Below, piece by piece: positions 1 through 8,637 of a DNA stretch of 64,000 nucleotides. The notes beneath the pieces are model-generated. The model was given only the letters and a program-made list of their open reading frames with translations. It was not told the origin of the DNA and made no database searches. This DNA comes from Haloarcula sp. DT43 (GTDB lineage Archaea > Halobacteriota > Halobacteria > Halobacteriales > Haloarculaceae). A program made the translations under genes and the position numbers. The stretch lies in contig NZ_JAYMGZ010000003.1 of assembly GCF_037078405.1 (NCBI RefSeq), positions 62,001-126,000 on the forward strand. Direction: 5' to 3'. Position 1 is the first letter of the stretch, and each line of letters opens with the position of its first letter.

Positions 1-1
1 G

Positions 2-85
2 TACCCGGTCACGGACCCCCGGTGTCTGCTCCTCGACGACCTGCTGGAGCCGTATCGACAGCGTGCGGCCGACGACGACGAGTAG
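2..85 (+). CDS. C-terminal end of an unidentified protein (partial)
   Basis: The window opens inside a gene read in frame 2. Only the last 27 codons are visible; they encode an acidic tail that ends RQRAADDDE before TAG. Codon choice (mostly G or C in third position) and the acidic end fit a haloarchaeal gene. Too little is present to assign a family. Confidence 0.55.
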   Translation, partial: YPVTDPRCLLLDDLLEPYRQRAADDDE

Positions 86-155
86 CCCGGCTGCTGTGAC
101 CGTTTTTGCGCCGACCACAACGCCGTGTGTCGAAGGAAACCAGCCGCTGGGCCGG

Positions 156-1229
156 TCAGTCGTCGTCGGCGCGGGCCTCCGGCGCGTCCGCCGACCGCGG
201 CCCGGCGGCGTGACCCTCGTGTAACAGTGCCGTCGTGAACAGGTCCTCGGAGACAGCGGGCACCTCGTCGTCCGAAACCGCGCCCTCCGACGCAATCTCG
301 TCGGCCGAGCGGGGGAACTTCCGGAGGTCCTTGTGGATTGCGATGCCCGCGTCCGCGCCCTCTCCCATGGCGACCGGAATCTGGTTGTGGCCGGGGGTGA
401 GGTCACCCACGGCGTAGACGCCGGACTGGCTGGTCTCGCCGTGGTCGTCGACGGCGACCGTCCCGTCGTCGTTCCGCTCGAGGCCGAGTTCGTCGGCCAG
501 TTCCGCGTGGTAGTCCGAGCCGAGCATCGGGAACCCGCCCTTGTACTCCCGGACGCTCCCGTCCTCGAACTCGTAGGCCGACAGCCACCCGTCGTCGTCG
601 GTCCGCTTGCCCGACAGCTCCGTGTCGACGATGTCGACCGGGTGGTTCTCCAGCATCGTCTGGGTCTCGTCGCTCCACTCCGGCGTCTCGCCGCGGGTCA
701 GGATGTCCACGTCGTCGGTGTAGTTCAGCATAATCATCGCGACGTGGGCCGCGGCCTCGCCGGTCCCCATGACGAAGACCGGTTCGCCGACGAACATGAA
801 GGCGTCACAGTGGAGACACCAGTGCAGGCCCTTACCGGTCCGTGGTAGCGGCGGGTCCGGGCGCTCGTCGGCGAACCCGGTCGCCAGGACGACCTGCTTG
901 ACAGCTAGCTCGCCGTCACCGGTCGTCACGGTGAACCCGTCCGCGTCTTCGAGCGGGGTCACGGACTCGACGAAGCCCCGCTCGTAGGTCCCGCCGTAGT
1001 CCTGGACCTGCTCGCGGGCCGTCTCCAGGAACTCGTTACCGGACACGTCCTCCGTGACGCCGATGACGTTGTGCGTGTCGGTCATCATCGCGGCGCGGCC
1101 GCCGCCGCGGTTGACCACGATGGTGTCCATCCCGAGTCGAGTGGTGTACAGCGCGCTCGTCAGCCCGGCAGGGCCGCCGCCGACGACGGCCACGTCGTAA
1201 TCGAACCGCTCGTCAGTGTACATTACCAC
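156..1229 (-). CDS. NAD(P)/FAD-dependent oxidoreductase, thioredoxin reductase-like
   Basis: Two-dinucleotide-binding-domain flavoprotein of 357 residues. An N-terminal FAD-binding glycine motif (VVGGGPAGL, about residues 15-23), a CLHC pair at the place of the thioredoxin reductase redox CxxC, a second nucleotide site (GTGEAAAHVA) and the C-terminal FAD motif (GVYAVGDLTPG) are all visible. True thioredoxin reductases usually carry CATC or CAVC, so the partner may not be a classical thioredoxin. The frame opens with GTG at 1229; an ATG two codons later (1223) is an equally good start. The last 45 residues are a low-complexity acidic extension. Expected role: cytoplasmic NAD(P)H-dependent disulfide or flavin redox reactions. 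Confidence 0.85.
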   Translation of the reverse strand: MVMYTDERFDYDVAVVGGGPAGLTSALYTTRLGMDTIVVNRGGGRAAMMTDTHNVIGVTEDVSGNEFLETAREQVQDYGGTYERGFVESVTPLEDADGFTVTTGDGELAVKQVVLATGFADERPDPPLPRTGKGLHWCLHCDAFMFVGEPVFVMGTGEAAAHVAMIMLNYTDDVDILTRGETPEWSDETQTMLENHPVDIVDTELSGKRTDDDGWLSAYEFEDGSVREYKGGFPMLGSDYHAELADELGLERNDDGTVAVDDHGETSQSGVYAVGDLTPGHNQIPVAMGEGADAGIAIHKDLRKFPRSADEIASEGAVSDDEVPAVSEDLFTTALLHEGHAAGPRSADAPEARADDD

Positions 1230-1310
1230 TCTGTACGTGGTCGAGGAATAAAAACGGCAGAATAACGGCCACCGCTGTGTCCAGCGTCGCGTCGGACGCC
1301 CGTTCGCTAC

Positions 1311-1979
1311 TCACCCCGGGCCGAGGGCCGCGATATCGGCTCCAACCGTCGCCTGCGCGTCCGCCGGGTTCGGGTCGCTGTCGGCCAGGTGTGTCCAGTC
1401 GTGAGCGGGCAGATTCGATAGGAAGGAAGTAATCGCCGTGCTGTAGGGGGTCGCTCGCACGGTGTTCTCCTTGTGCCCCCAGATGTGGTCGATGACGGTC
1501 ATCGAGTCGATGCGGACCTCGACCGACGCGGGGTCACACCGCGTGGTCAGCGCCTGCAGGCCGAGGTGGAGCGCGGCGTACTCGGCGACGTTGTTGTTCG
1601 TCCGGGAGCCGACTGGCCGCCCGAGCCGGGCAATCGCCGTCTCGTCGGCCTGAATCACGGCACCGGCTCCCGCCGGGCCGTTGCTGTGGGCGCTACCGTC
1701 CACGTAGAGGACGACCTGTGACGCCCCGGACGTACCGGGAGTCCGCTGTGACTGTGGCGGGCCGGCTTCGAGAAGCCCGTCGACCGCCGCCCGTATCTCG
1801 TCGGCGGTCGTCTCGGGGTCGAACAGCCCGCCGTACCCGGGCACGGCGGCGTCTATCGCGTCGATTGCCGGCGTGAGTTCGTACCGGTACAGCGCCAGCA
1901 GTTCGTCGACCCGCGCCGCAAGCGGCGAGAGCGTCTCCGACGGCAGGCGCTCGTCCCCCGGTCGGTCATGAGGGTCCAT
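1311..1979 (-). CDS. rnhA: Ribonuclease HI family protein
   Basis: A C-terminal RNase H fold of about 130 residues follows an N-terminal helical extension of about 90. The four acidic catalytic residues can be placed: Asp in VDGSA, Glu in VAEYAAL, Asp in RIDSMTV and a late Asp in the DSDPNPADA stretch. The enzyme should cleave the RNA strand of RNA/DNA hybrids during replication and repair. I start at ATG 1979 (MDPHD). The frame extends to a GTG at 2015, but that stretch lies in the short intergenic region shared with the divergent lipoprotein gene and is poor in typical codons. It stands alone, not in an obvious operon. Confidence 0.82.
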   Translation of the reverse strand: MDPHDRPGDERLPSETLSPLAARVDELLALYRYELTPAIDAIDAAVPGYGGLFDPETTADEIRAAVDGLLEAGPPQSQRTPGTSGASQVVLYVDGSAHSNGPAGAGAVIQADETAIARLGRPVGSRTNNNVAEYAALHLGLQALTTRCDPASVEVRIDSMTVIDHIWGHKENTVRATPYSTAITSFLSNLPAHDWTHLADSDPNPADAQATVGADIAALGPG

Positions 1980-2116
1980 CGATGGCGGACAATAGCCGCG
2001 CGTGAGTAATGACACTTCCCACTGCCCGGACCCGGGATGTGACTGGCTGTCGCCTGGGCCGCCATTGGCCGATTGGGGCCGCAGTTAACAGCACGGGAAC
2101 CGTAGCCGCGAGTACG

Positions 2117-3319
2117 ATGGACAGACGAACGTTTCTCGCGGCGAGCGGGCTGGCGGTCGCCGGCACACTCACGGGCTGTAGCGCTCCCGAGGAAGACCAG
2201 CCAGCGGGCGGCTCGGCGGCAACAGACGCTGTGACCGACGGTTCCGGCACAGGATTGGCCGTCGAGACCGTCGCGGAGGGGCTCGAATCTCCCTGGAGCG
2301 TCACGCCGCTGCCGGCGGCCGGCCGACTGCTGGTGACGGAGCGCGTCGGCCGCGTGGTCCTGGTCGACCCGTCCGACGGGACCGTCACGCGCGTCAGCGG
2401 CGCACCGTCGGTGTACGCCAGGGGTCAGGGCGGGATGCTCGACGCGGCGCTTCACCCCGACTTCCCGGACCCGGCGTGGGTGTACCTGACGTACTCGAAG
2501 GAAAACGACAGCGGCGAGTCGGCCACGCACCTGGGCCGTGGCCGCCTGGACGCCGACGGCGCACAGTTCACGGCGTTCGAGCAGTTGCACGTCGCGGAGC
2601 CGTTCGTCGACTCCGACGGCCACTTCGGGTCCCGCGTCGTGTTCGGCCCTGACGGGCTGGTGTACGTGACTGTCGGCGACAGGCAGTTCAAGGACTTCGG
2701 GCCGGACCACGTGGCCCAGGACCGGACGAACGAACTCGGGACCACGCTTCGACTGACGCCCTCAGGCGGGATTCCCGACTCGAACCCGTTCACGGACGAC
2801 CCCGACGCGGTGGATTCGATATTCAGCTACGGACACCGCAACGCGCAGGGAATGACCGTTCATCCCGACACCGGCGCTATCTGGCAGGCCGAGTTCGGCG
2901 AGCAGGACGGCGACGAAATCAACGTCGTCGAGCGGGGCGGCAACTACGGCTGGCCGGTCGCCGATGAGGGCTGTACATACGGCAGCGGCGAGCCTATCGG
3001 CGTCAGCCACGCGGAGCGCGACGACGTGGTCGCGCCGGTCTACTCGTGGGACTGCGGGTCCGGGGGGTTCCCGCCCAGCGGCACGACCTTCTACACCGGC
3101 GACGCCTTCACGGAGTGGACCGGCGACCTGCTCGTCGGCGGACTGGCCTCGCAGTACCTCGCCCGGTTCACCGTCGACGGGCGCACGGTCAAGGAAGCGC
3201 AGCCGCTCCTCGCCGACAGGGGATGGCGAATCCGCGACGTCGCGGTCGAACCCAGTGGGCACGTGCTCGTCGCCGTCGACTCGCCAAACGCACCCATCGT
3301 TCGCCTCCGCCCGGCCTGA
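2117..3319 (+). CDS. PQQ-dependent sugar (aldose) dehydrogenase-like lipoprotein
   Basis: Glucose/sorbosone dehydrogenase-type six-bladed propeller of 400 residues. The N-terminus carries a twin-arginine signal (MDRRTFLAASG) followed by a lipobox (LTGC), so the mature protein should be lipid-anchored outside the membrane. The opening EGLESPWSVTPLP, the QGGMLDAALHP motif near residue 105 and the YSYGHRNAQGM and GEQDGDEINVVERGGNYGWP segments are hallmarks of this family. ATG 2117 is chosen because it begins the signal peptide exactly; the frame extends upstream without sense. It probably oxidises aldoses or related alcohols at the cell surface; cofactor and substrate cannot be read from sequence. 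Confidence 0.85.
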   Translation: MDRRTFLAASGLAVAGTLTGCSAPEEDQPAGGSAATDAVTDGSGTGLAVETVAEGLESPWSVTPLPAAGRLLVTERVGRVVLVDPSDGTVTRVSGAPSVYARGQGGMLDAALHPDFPDPAWVYLTYSKENDSGESATHLGRGRLDADGAQFTAFEQLHVAEPFVDSDGHFGSRVVFGPDGLVYVTVGDRQFKDFGPDHVAQDRTNELGTTLRLTPSGGIPDSNPFTDDPDAVDSIFSYGHRNAQGMTVHPDTGAIWQAEFGEQDGDEINVVERGGNYGWPVADEGCTYGSGEPIGVSHAERDDVVAPVYSWDCGSGGFPPSGTTFYTGDAFTEWTGDLLVGGLASQYLARFTVDGRTVKEAQPLLADRGWRIRDVAVEPSGHVLVAVDSPNAPIVRLRPA

Positions 3320-3411
3320 ACCGGGGTGGTTGCGGCGCCACCCGGAGCGGGTGCCGTTCGAGCAGGGCACCCCTATCGCGTCGCTTTTCATCGCGAACAC
3401 TTACCCCGGAT

Positions 3412-3585
3412 GTGAACCAGACTGCGACTCTACACGCCGCGTTCGGGGTACTGGTCGTCGCGGGCTTTCTCGTCTCCGGGCAGCTTTTGAGCTACGGTCT
3501 GTACGGGCTGGGAGCCGCCTGTTTCGTCGCTGGGATACTGCTCGCTCGGCGGGACGACGGGCCGGACGCCGCCGAGAGCGCCTGA
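3412..3585 (+). CDS. Small two-helix membrane protein
   Basis: Fifty-seven residues from a GTG start. Two hydrophobic stretches (about residues 7-25 and 30-46) are joined by a short loop and followed by a basic-then-acidic tail (ARRDDGPDAAESA). Such short membrane proteins are common in haloarchaea and have no known function. The gene sits about 90 nt after the sugar dehydrogenase gene on the same strand. Confidence 0.6.
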   Translation: MNQTATLHAAFGVLVVAGFLVSGQLLSYGLYGLGAACFVAGILLARRDDGPDAAESA

Positions 3586-3731
3586 AGATACGATTGTAGC
3601 CGGCCACGGTCGGCTGGGAGATGCAAGCGGCGTCGGTACCGACTGGCGCAAGTTCGAGAAGCGCCCCGTAGCCGACTGCTCTCCGCGATGAGAACAGTAC
3701 AGGAAGCGCAGAAGCGGAACTGAGGTCCGAC

Positions 3732-4838
3732 TCAGTCGTCGGCCGGCGTCTCGGCCTCTTCGGTGGGGCCGAGCGGCTCCTTGGGCTTTATCGGGTCGCC
3801 GGATTCGAGCCCCTGCTCGGCGAGGGCCATGCTCCCCATGACCTCGATGATGAGGCGGTTGGCCAGCCCGCTGGTGACGCCGCCGTTGTAGGAACTGCTG
3901 TCGCTGGTGTCGTAGGCCGGTGAGACCTCGACCACGTCGAAGCCGAAGTCCTCGGGGTCGAGCGCCTTCACGACCTCGCGGACCATGTAGATGGCCTCCC
4001 GCGGGATGAGGCCGCCGGGTTCTGGTTCGCCGGTGCCGGGGGCGTAGGCCGGCTCCATCACGTCCACGTCGAAGGAGACCCACACGGCGTCGGTGCCGTC
4101 GGTGGCGCGCTGGACCGCGTCAGCGACGATGTCGTCGAGGTCCATCCCGCCGACTTCCATCGAGGTGTACCACTTCATGCCGGCTTCGCGCATCTCCTCG
4201 TAGGTGTCCGGGCCGGGCCAGAAGCCACGCGGACCGATGAGGGTGTAGTTCTCGCCGGCCATCAGGTCGTCGTCGAAGACGCGCTTGACCCACGCGCCGT
4301 GGTCGTACTTGAAGCCGGTCAGCCCTTCGTCGCCCGTGTCGGCGTGGCAGTCGAAGTGGATGAGGCCGATGTCGTCGTAGTCGTTCGCCTCGGCCCAGCC
4401 CTTGATGTCGGGGTAGGAGATGGAGTGGTCGCCGCCGATGACGATGGGGGTGGCCTGCTCGCTGATTTCGTAGACGGCGTCCTCGATGTTCAGCTGGCTC
4501 TGGCGGGTGTCACCGGGGGAGACGGCCGCGTCGCCGGTGTCGGCGACGCTGAACGTGTCGAAGGGGTCGACGCCGGTCTCGATGTTGAAGTGCTCGTAGG
4601 GGGGCGAGGGCACTGTCGAGGCGGCCCGAACGGCGCGCGGGCCGTACCGGGTGCCCGGACGGATGGTCGTCGCCGTGTCCAGAGGCGCACCCAGGATGCC
4701 GATGTCGACGTCCTCCTCGTCGAGGGCATCGCGCTCGACCTCGGGGAGCTTGAGGAACGTCGGGATGCCGCTGAAGATGGGTTCGTTCGCTTCCTTGTGC
4801 TTGTCGCCGTAGATGTCGTCGCCGTTTCGGTCGGTCAT
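3732..4838 (-). CDS. Ureohydrolase family enzyme (annotatable as agmatinase; long, guanidine-hydrolase-like clade)
   Basis: Arginase/agmatinase-fold metallohydrolase of 368 residues. All metal-ligand motifs are present: GGDHS (about residue 138), DCHAD (about 163) and FDVDV (about 258), with the family signature APGTGEPEPGG after it. Archaeal agmatinases are usually 270-320 residues. This protein has an extended N-terminus (SGIPTFLKLP) and a C-terminal VVEVSPAYDTSD block that, from memory, resemble the cyanobacterial guanidine hydrolase GdmH group more than classical SpeB. The ATG at 4838 is used; upstream codons run into the promoter region. A TATA-like element (GATAAACG on the minus strand near 4884) lies about 45 nt upstream. 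Substrate could be agmatine, another guanidino compound or guanidine itself. Confidence 0.8.
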   Translation of the reverse strand: MTDRNGDDIYGDKHKEANEPIFSGIPTFLKLPEVERDALDEEDVDIGILGAPLDTATTIRPGTRYGPRAVRAASTVPSPPYEHFNIETGVDPFDTFSVADTGDAAVSPGDTRQSQLNIEDAVYEISEQATPIVIGGDHSISYPDIKGWAEANDYDDIGLIHFDCHADTGDEGLTGFKYDHGAWVKRVFDDDLMAGENYTLIGPRGFWPGPDTYEEMREAGMKWYTSMEVGGMDLDDIVADAVQRATDGTDAVWVSFDVDVMEPAYAPGTGEPEPGGLIPREAIYMVREVVKALDPEDFGFDVVEVSPAYDTSDSSSYNGGVTSGLANRLIIEVMGSMALAEQGLESGDPIKPKEPLGPTEEAETPADD

Positions 4839-5020
4839 GATGTGGTAGTTTTCCGGATTCGAACTGGTCGAACCCGGCGCGTTTATCGACAGAAGTAGAT
4901 GATTGCGAACTACGGAAAAGCGTTCCTTCGGATGTGTAAAACCCACTCCTATGACCACGAGTGGACATGTACCGTTCGAGTTTCCTTAAGGGATTTAAGG
5001 AATGTGTCGCCGCGCGACAG

Positions 5021-6037
5021 TTACTCCCCGGTGACAAGCGACGGGTCGTTCCGGAAGGCCAAGTGGGTCGCCACAGAGAGGCTGTCGCGGGCGTGTCTGG
5101 CGCTTCGCTCCAGCAGGACGACGGCGCGCTGGAGCGCGAGCAGCGGTTCGGGTCGCTCGGCTTCGAGATGGCTGTTCAGGTCGTCGATGCGGTCGTCGAC
5201 GAGGTCGAACGCCGCGCGGGCGTCCTCGGTCGCGTCGTAGTCGGGCGTCGTCACCGCCGACCGGGTCGCGCTGGCCGCGTCGTCGAGCGCGTCCCCGAGT
5301 TCAGTGAGCTTCGTGGCGGTCGTCGGGTCGGGCGTCGCCGAATCGGTCGCCAGGCCCGCGATTTCGATGGCCGTGTCGGCCATCAGCACCACGTCCTGTG
5401 CGACGGAGCGGTAGCCGATGAGGGGAAAGCCCGTCTCCAGGCCGACGGCCTGGTTCAGCCGCGGGTTCCGGTAGATGGTAAACACCAGGCGAAGGAACAG
5501 GTAAAAGAGCTTCTCGACCTGTTCCTGGCGGCTCTCGACGGTCTCGACGAGAGTCGTGTCGCCCTCGATGAGCGCGGAAATCGCGTCCCCGCGTATCACC
5601 GCCTCGGTGCGGCTGAGCCGGCCGAGCAGCGTCGGGAGGTCGAAGTCCTCCGGGGCGACCGAACACCGCACCGTCACCGTCGTTTCCGCCTGTTCGACGA
5701 TGCCGAGTCCCATCAGTCGGCGCTCGGCGTCCATCACGGCGTTGCGGTGTTCCAGCCCCAGCGGCGCCGTCGCCTCCACCCGGATGAGCTGTCGGCCCAG
5801 CACGTACTGCGTGATGATGGCCCGCTCTAAGGCGTCGGGGGTTAGCGCGTCGGCGTCGATGGTCGCCTCAACGTCCTCGATGGTGGGCTGTTCGGGAACG
5901 ACGAGCAGCGACCCGCCGTTCTCGTCGCGCTGGACGATGACCTCGTCACCCTTCGAGATGTCGTGCTGGCGCGCCCAGTCGACGGGCACCGTCACCGCCA
6001 GCGTGGAGGAACCCAGCTGCTGGACCTTCCGCTTCAT
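5021..6037 (-). CDS. AbrB-PhoU phosphate-uptake-type regulator
   Basis: An N-terminal swapped-hairpin AbrB/SpoVT DNA-binding domain (MKRKVQQLGSSTLAVTVP, residues 1-50) is followed by two helical PhoU-like repeats (about 90-335). This architecture is typical of archaeal PhoU-domain regulators, often tied to transport of phosphate or other solutes. The frame opens with a GTG at 6058, but ATG 6037 starts the AbrB domain cleanly and is preferred. It sits between the ureohydrolase gene (same strand) and a divergent sodium/solute symporter, so it may control one of them rather than phosphate uptake; no phosphate ABC genes are nearby. Confidence 0.82.
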   Translation of the reverse strand: MKRKVQQLGSSTLAVTVPVDWARQHDISKGDEVIVQRDENGGSLLVVPEQPTIEDVEATIDADALTPDALERAIITQYVLGRQLIRVEATAPLGLEHRNAVMDAERRLMGLGIVEQAETTVTVRCSVAPEDFDLPTLLGRLSRTEAVIRGDAISALIEGDTTLVETVESRQEQVEKLFYLFLRLVFTIYRNPRLNQAVGLETGFPLIGYRSVAQDVVLMADTAIEIAGLATDSATPDPTTATKLTELGDALDDAASATRSAVTTPDYDATEDARAAFDLVDDRIDDLNSHLEAERPEPLLALQRAVVLLERSARHARDSLSVATHLAFRNDPSLVTGE

Positions 6038-6455
6038 TCGAATCGGGTCGGGCGTCACGTCCTACCACTCCAGTGGATTTGCGATGCGTCCATCGAACAC
6101 TCTACGTACTGTCCGAATAGCACACATTTTCCACTTCCGGTTGAAACAAATTCTCCGAACGCGCGTGTCTCTGGACGATACGCAACCGGACATCCGGCCA
6201 AATATTAAAACAGTACTAGGACTCTTATCCCGTAGATACTGTACATGTGTCCATCTACCTGTGCCTACAGTCCATGGGCGTTGCGGGACAACTCTACTGT
6301 GTAAACAATACTGTCATAACCGCTTTATGTAGTGCCCAAAACGAAACTCACGTGACTGATTACCGTCCGACCCAAAACAACATCGGGCCTAAAACTGTGG
6401 AAGCGAGCGGCGAATACGGATTTAGTTGTGCAATCGTCAACAGTGGTGGTGCGCC
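6038..6455. other. Divergent intergenic region between the AbrB-PhoU and symporter genes
   Basis: About 420 nt, clearly more AT-rich than its surroundings. It includes a TATA-like stretch near 6198-6212 (AATATTAAAACAG) and several short AT tracts. No convincing gene was seen; the open frames crossing it have poor codon use. It probably carries the promoters of both flanking genes. Confidence 0.5.
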
Positions 6456-8018
6456 GTGAGCGTCATCCTCTACGGGCTCGCGGCCACCATCGTGACGATG
6501 ATGACCATCGGGTTCTACGTAGCCAAGAAGGTCAACGGGGACAGCATCAACTACATCGTCGCCGGTCGGGGGCTCATCCTCCCGCTGGCCGCGGCGACGC
6601 TGATGGCGCAGTCGCTGGACTCGAACGCGACGCTCGGGAACACCGACCTCGCGGCCGGCTTCGGCTTCTGGGCCGGCGCGGCCCTGCCCGTCGGCCTGGC
6701 GACCTGCCTGTTCCTCACCGGCCTGTTCTTCGCCAAGCCGATGAACCGACTCAACCTCACGACGCTGCCGGACTTCTACCGCCGGAAGTACGGTCGCACC
6801 GCCGAAATCGTCGCGAGCCTCATCATGTCCGTCGCCTACGCGTTCCTGCTCGCGGGGAACCTCGTCGCCGGCGGGTACCTCTTCCAGATTTTCGTCGGCA
6901 CGAGCTTCCAGCTGGGGGTGTTCATCATCGCCGGGCTCGTGCTCGCGTACACCGTGGCCGGCGGGCTGTTCTCGGTCGCTTACACCGACGTGATACAGGC
7001 GGGCGTGGCCTTCGTCGGCTCTATCGCGCTCATCGTCTACGTCACGACCAACTACGGCATCACGATTCCCGCCGGCATGGGGCCGACGAACCTCGGGCAA
7101 CTCACCGACCCGAGCCAGGGGGCGTACATCAACCTCGCGACCATCGTCGCCCTGGGTCTCGGTGACATCGTCGCCATCGACTTCATGGAGCGGGTGTTCG
7201 CGGCCGACAGCCCCGAAACCGCACAGAAGGCCTGTTTCATCGGGGCCGCCGGCACGCTCGTCATCGGCGTTCCGTTCTCCGTCGTCGCGCTGTCGGCGAA
7301 CCCGATTCTCTCCTCGCTCGGCGTCGAGGCCGGGAACCAGGCCGTGCTGTACACGCTCCTCCAGAACGCCGTGCCGCCGTGGCTGGCCGCGCTCGTCCTC
7401 GCCGGCATCGTCGCCGCCTCGTTCTCGACGAGCGACGGTGCGATACTGGGCACGTCGGCGGTCATCGCCCGTAACATCGGGAACATCCGCGTCGACGAAG
7501 AGAGCGCCGCCAGCCCGGCGACGGCCACGGACGGCGGCGTCGACGAGGGCTTTTTCGGCTCGGAGAGCGACAAACTACTCACCGTCACGCGCCTGATGTC
7601 GGTCCCGATTACGCTGCTGGGCGTGTTCCTGGCGATACGGGTGTCCGCGACCGGGATGTTGCTCGTGCTTGCCTTCGACATCATGCTCGCCGGCGCGTTC
7701 GTCCCGCTGGTGATGGGGCTGTACTGGTCCGACATCGCCACTACGCCGGCGGCGCTGGGCTCGATGCTGGCCGGCTCCGGGACCCGGCTCGTGCTGTTCG
7801 TCCTGGTCCCGACGACCTACGCCTACGAGAACACGCTCCTGTACATCCCCAACGACATCTTCACGTCGGCCTTCGACGGCCTGCCGACGTTCATCGCCGC
7901 CGCGGTGGGGCTCGTGGCGTTCCTCGTCATCGCCTACGTCACCAAGGACGACTACCCGATATACAGCGTCGAGAAGCAGAACAACCCCAACATCGTGGCC
8001 GGCGGCGAGGAAGACTGA
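6456..8018 (+). CDS. Sodium/solute symporter (SSS family)
   Basis: Integral membrane protein of 520 residues with about 13 hydrophobic segments. The N-terminal pattern (YIVAGRGLILPLAAATLMAQSLD), the DFYRRKYGR loop and the serine-rich ASFSTSDGAILGTSAV segment, which in the family contributes to the sodium site, identify the SSS (TC 2.A.21) fold. GTG 6456 is chosen because hydrophobic sequence begins right there; the TTG 30 nt upstream would add an unlikely Trp/Cys-rich tag. Substrate unknown. Proximity to the ureohydrolase suggests, but does not show, import of a nitrogenous compound. Confidence 0.87.
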   Translation: MSVILYGLAATIVTMMTIGFYVAKKVNGDSINYIVAGRGLILPLAAATLMAQSLDSNATLGNTDLAAGFGFWAGAALPVGLATCLFLTGLFFAKPMNRLNLTTLPDFYRRKYGRTAEIVASLIMSVAYAFLLAGNLVAGGYLFQIFVGTSFQLGVFIIAGLVLAYTVAGGLFSVAYTDVIQAGVAFVGSIALIVYVTTNYGITIPAGMGPTNLGQLTDPSQGAYINLATIVALGLGDIVAIDFMERVFAADSPETAQKACFIGAAGTLVIGVPFSVVALSANPILSSLGVEAGNQAVLYTLLQNAVPPWLAALVLAGIVAASFSTSDGAILGTSAVIARNIGNIRVDEESAASPATATDGGVDEGFFGSESDKLLTVTRLMSVPITLLGVFLAIRVSATGMLLVLAFDIMLAGAFVPLVMGLYWSDIATTPAALGSMLAGSGTRLVLFVLVPTTYAYENTLLYIPNDIFTSAFDGLPTFIAAAVGLVAFLVIAYVTKDDYPIYSVEKQNNPNIVAGGEED

Positions 8019-8079
8019 CCGGCCGAAGATTGACGGTTCCGTTCTCAGCCGGCTGGACAGTGTGACCGGGGGCGTGGCC

Positions 8080-8556
8080 TCAGACCAGCCGTGGCAGTCT
8101 GGTCGCTTCTTCGGCGGACTCGCACGCCGTCACGGGGACCTCTTGCCAGTTGAACATCCCCAGGCGGAACAGGCGGTAACTGTATGGCTCCCCGTGGGGG
8201 GCAAACACGACGAGCGCGAAGCGGTCGCGGATGTTTCGCCGGTCGGTGCCCGTCAGTCCCGAGGGCGTCGACGCCGACGTGTGTGAGTGATAGAACACCC
8301 GCGGCTCCGGCGGAACGGCGTCGGCGGCCGTAGCGACGAACCGGCGGCGCGGCCGCGGCGAGACGTTGTCGAGCGGGACGTGGTCGGTCGCGTACAACCG
8401 GTCGTCCCGTCGCGCACACGCGAGGTACCCGCCGGCCTCGTGAGGGTGACTCGCCGCGATGTGTGCCGCCATCGCGTCCCGAACGTCGTCGGGCACTGTG
8501 AGCGCTCGGGTCCGGTGACTGAGACGCACAGTATTCCGCGTAAGTGGTGGAACCAT
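8080..8556 (-). CDS. JAMM/MPN+ metalloprotease (possible desampylase)
   Basis: A 158-residue single-domain protein with the JAMM zinc signature: Glu40 in HPHEAGGY, His90 and His92 in YHSHT, and Asp105 in TGTD. The usual Ser-x-x-Asp end of the motif is Thr-x-x-Asp here, and the loop before it is slightly long. Archaeal JAMM proteins cleave ubiquitin-like SAMP modifiers from proteins or process related isopeptide bonds. The neighbour, read in the same direction 80 nt upstream, is a thermosome-like chaperonin, which would fit a protein quality-control theme, but the two are probably separate units. Confidence 0.7.
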   Translation of the reverse strand: MVPPLTRNTVRLSHRTRALTVPDDVRDAMAAHIAASHPHEAGGYLACARRDDRLYATDHVPLDNVSPRPRRRFVATAADAVPPEPRVFYHSHTSASTPSGLTGTDRRNIRDRFALVVFAPHGEPYSYRLFRLGMFNWQEVPVTACESAEEATRLPRLV

Positions 8557-8637
8557 AGAGGTGTTTCGGCTGGCAGTGGGGCCGGCTATCCCGCCTTACC
8601 GGCCGTAACACCACCCCAGTCGGAGAGTGGGCCGGGC

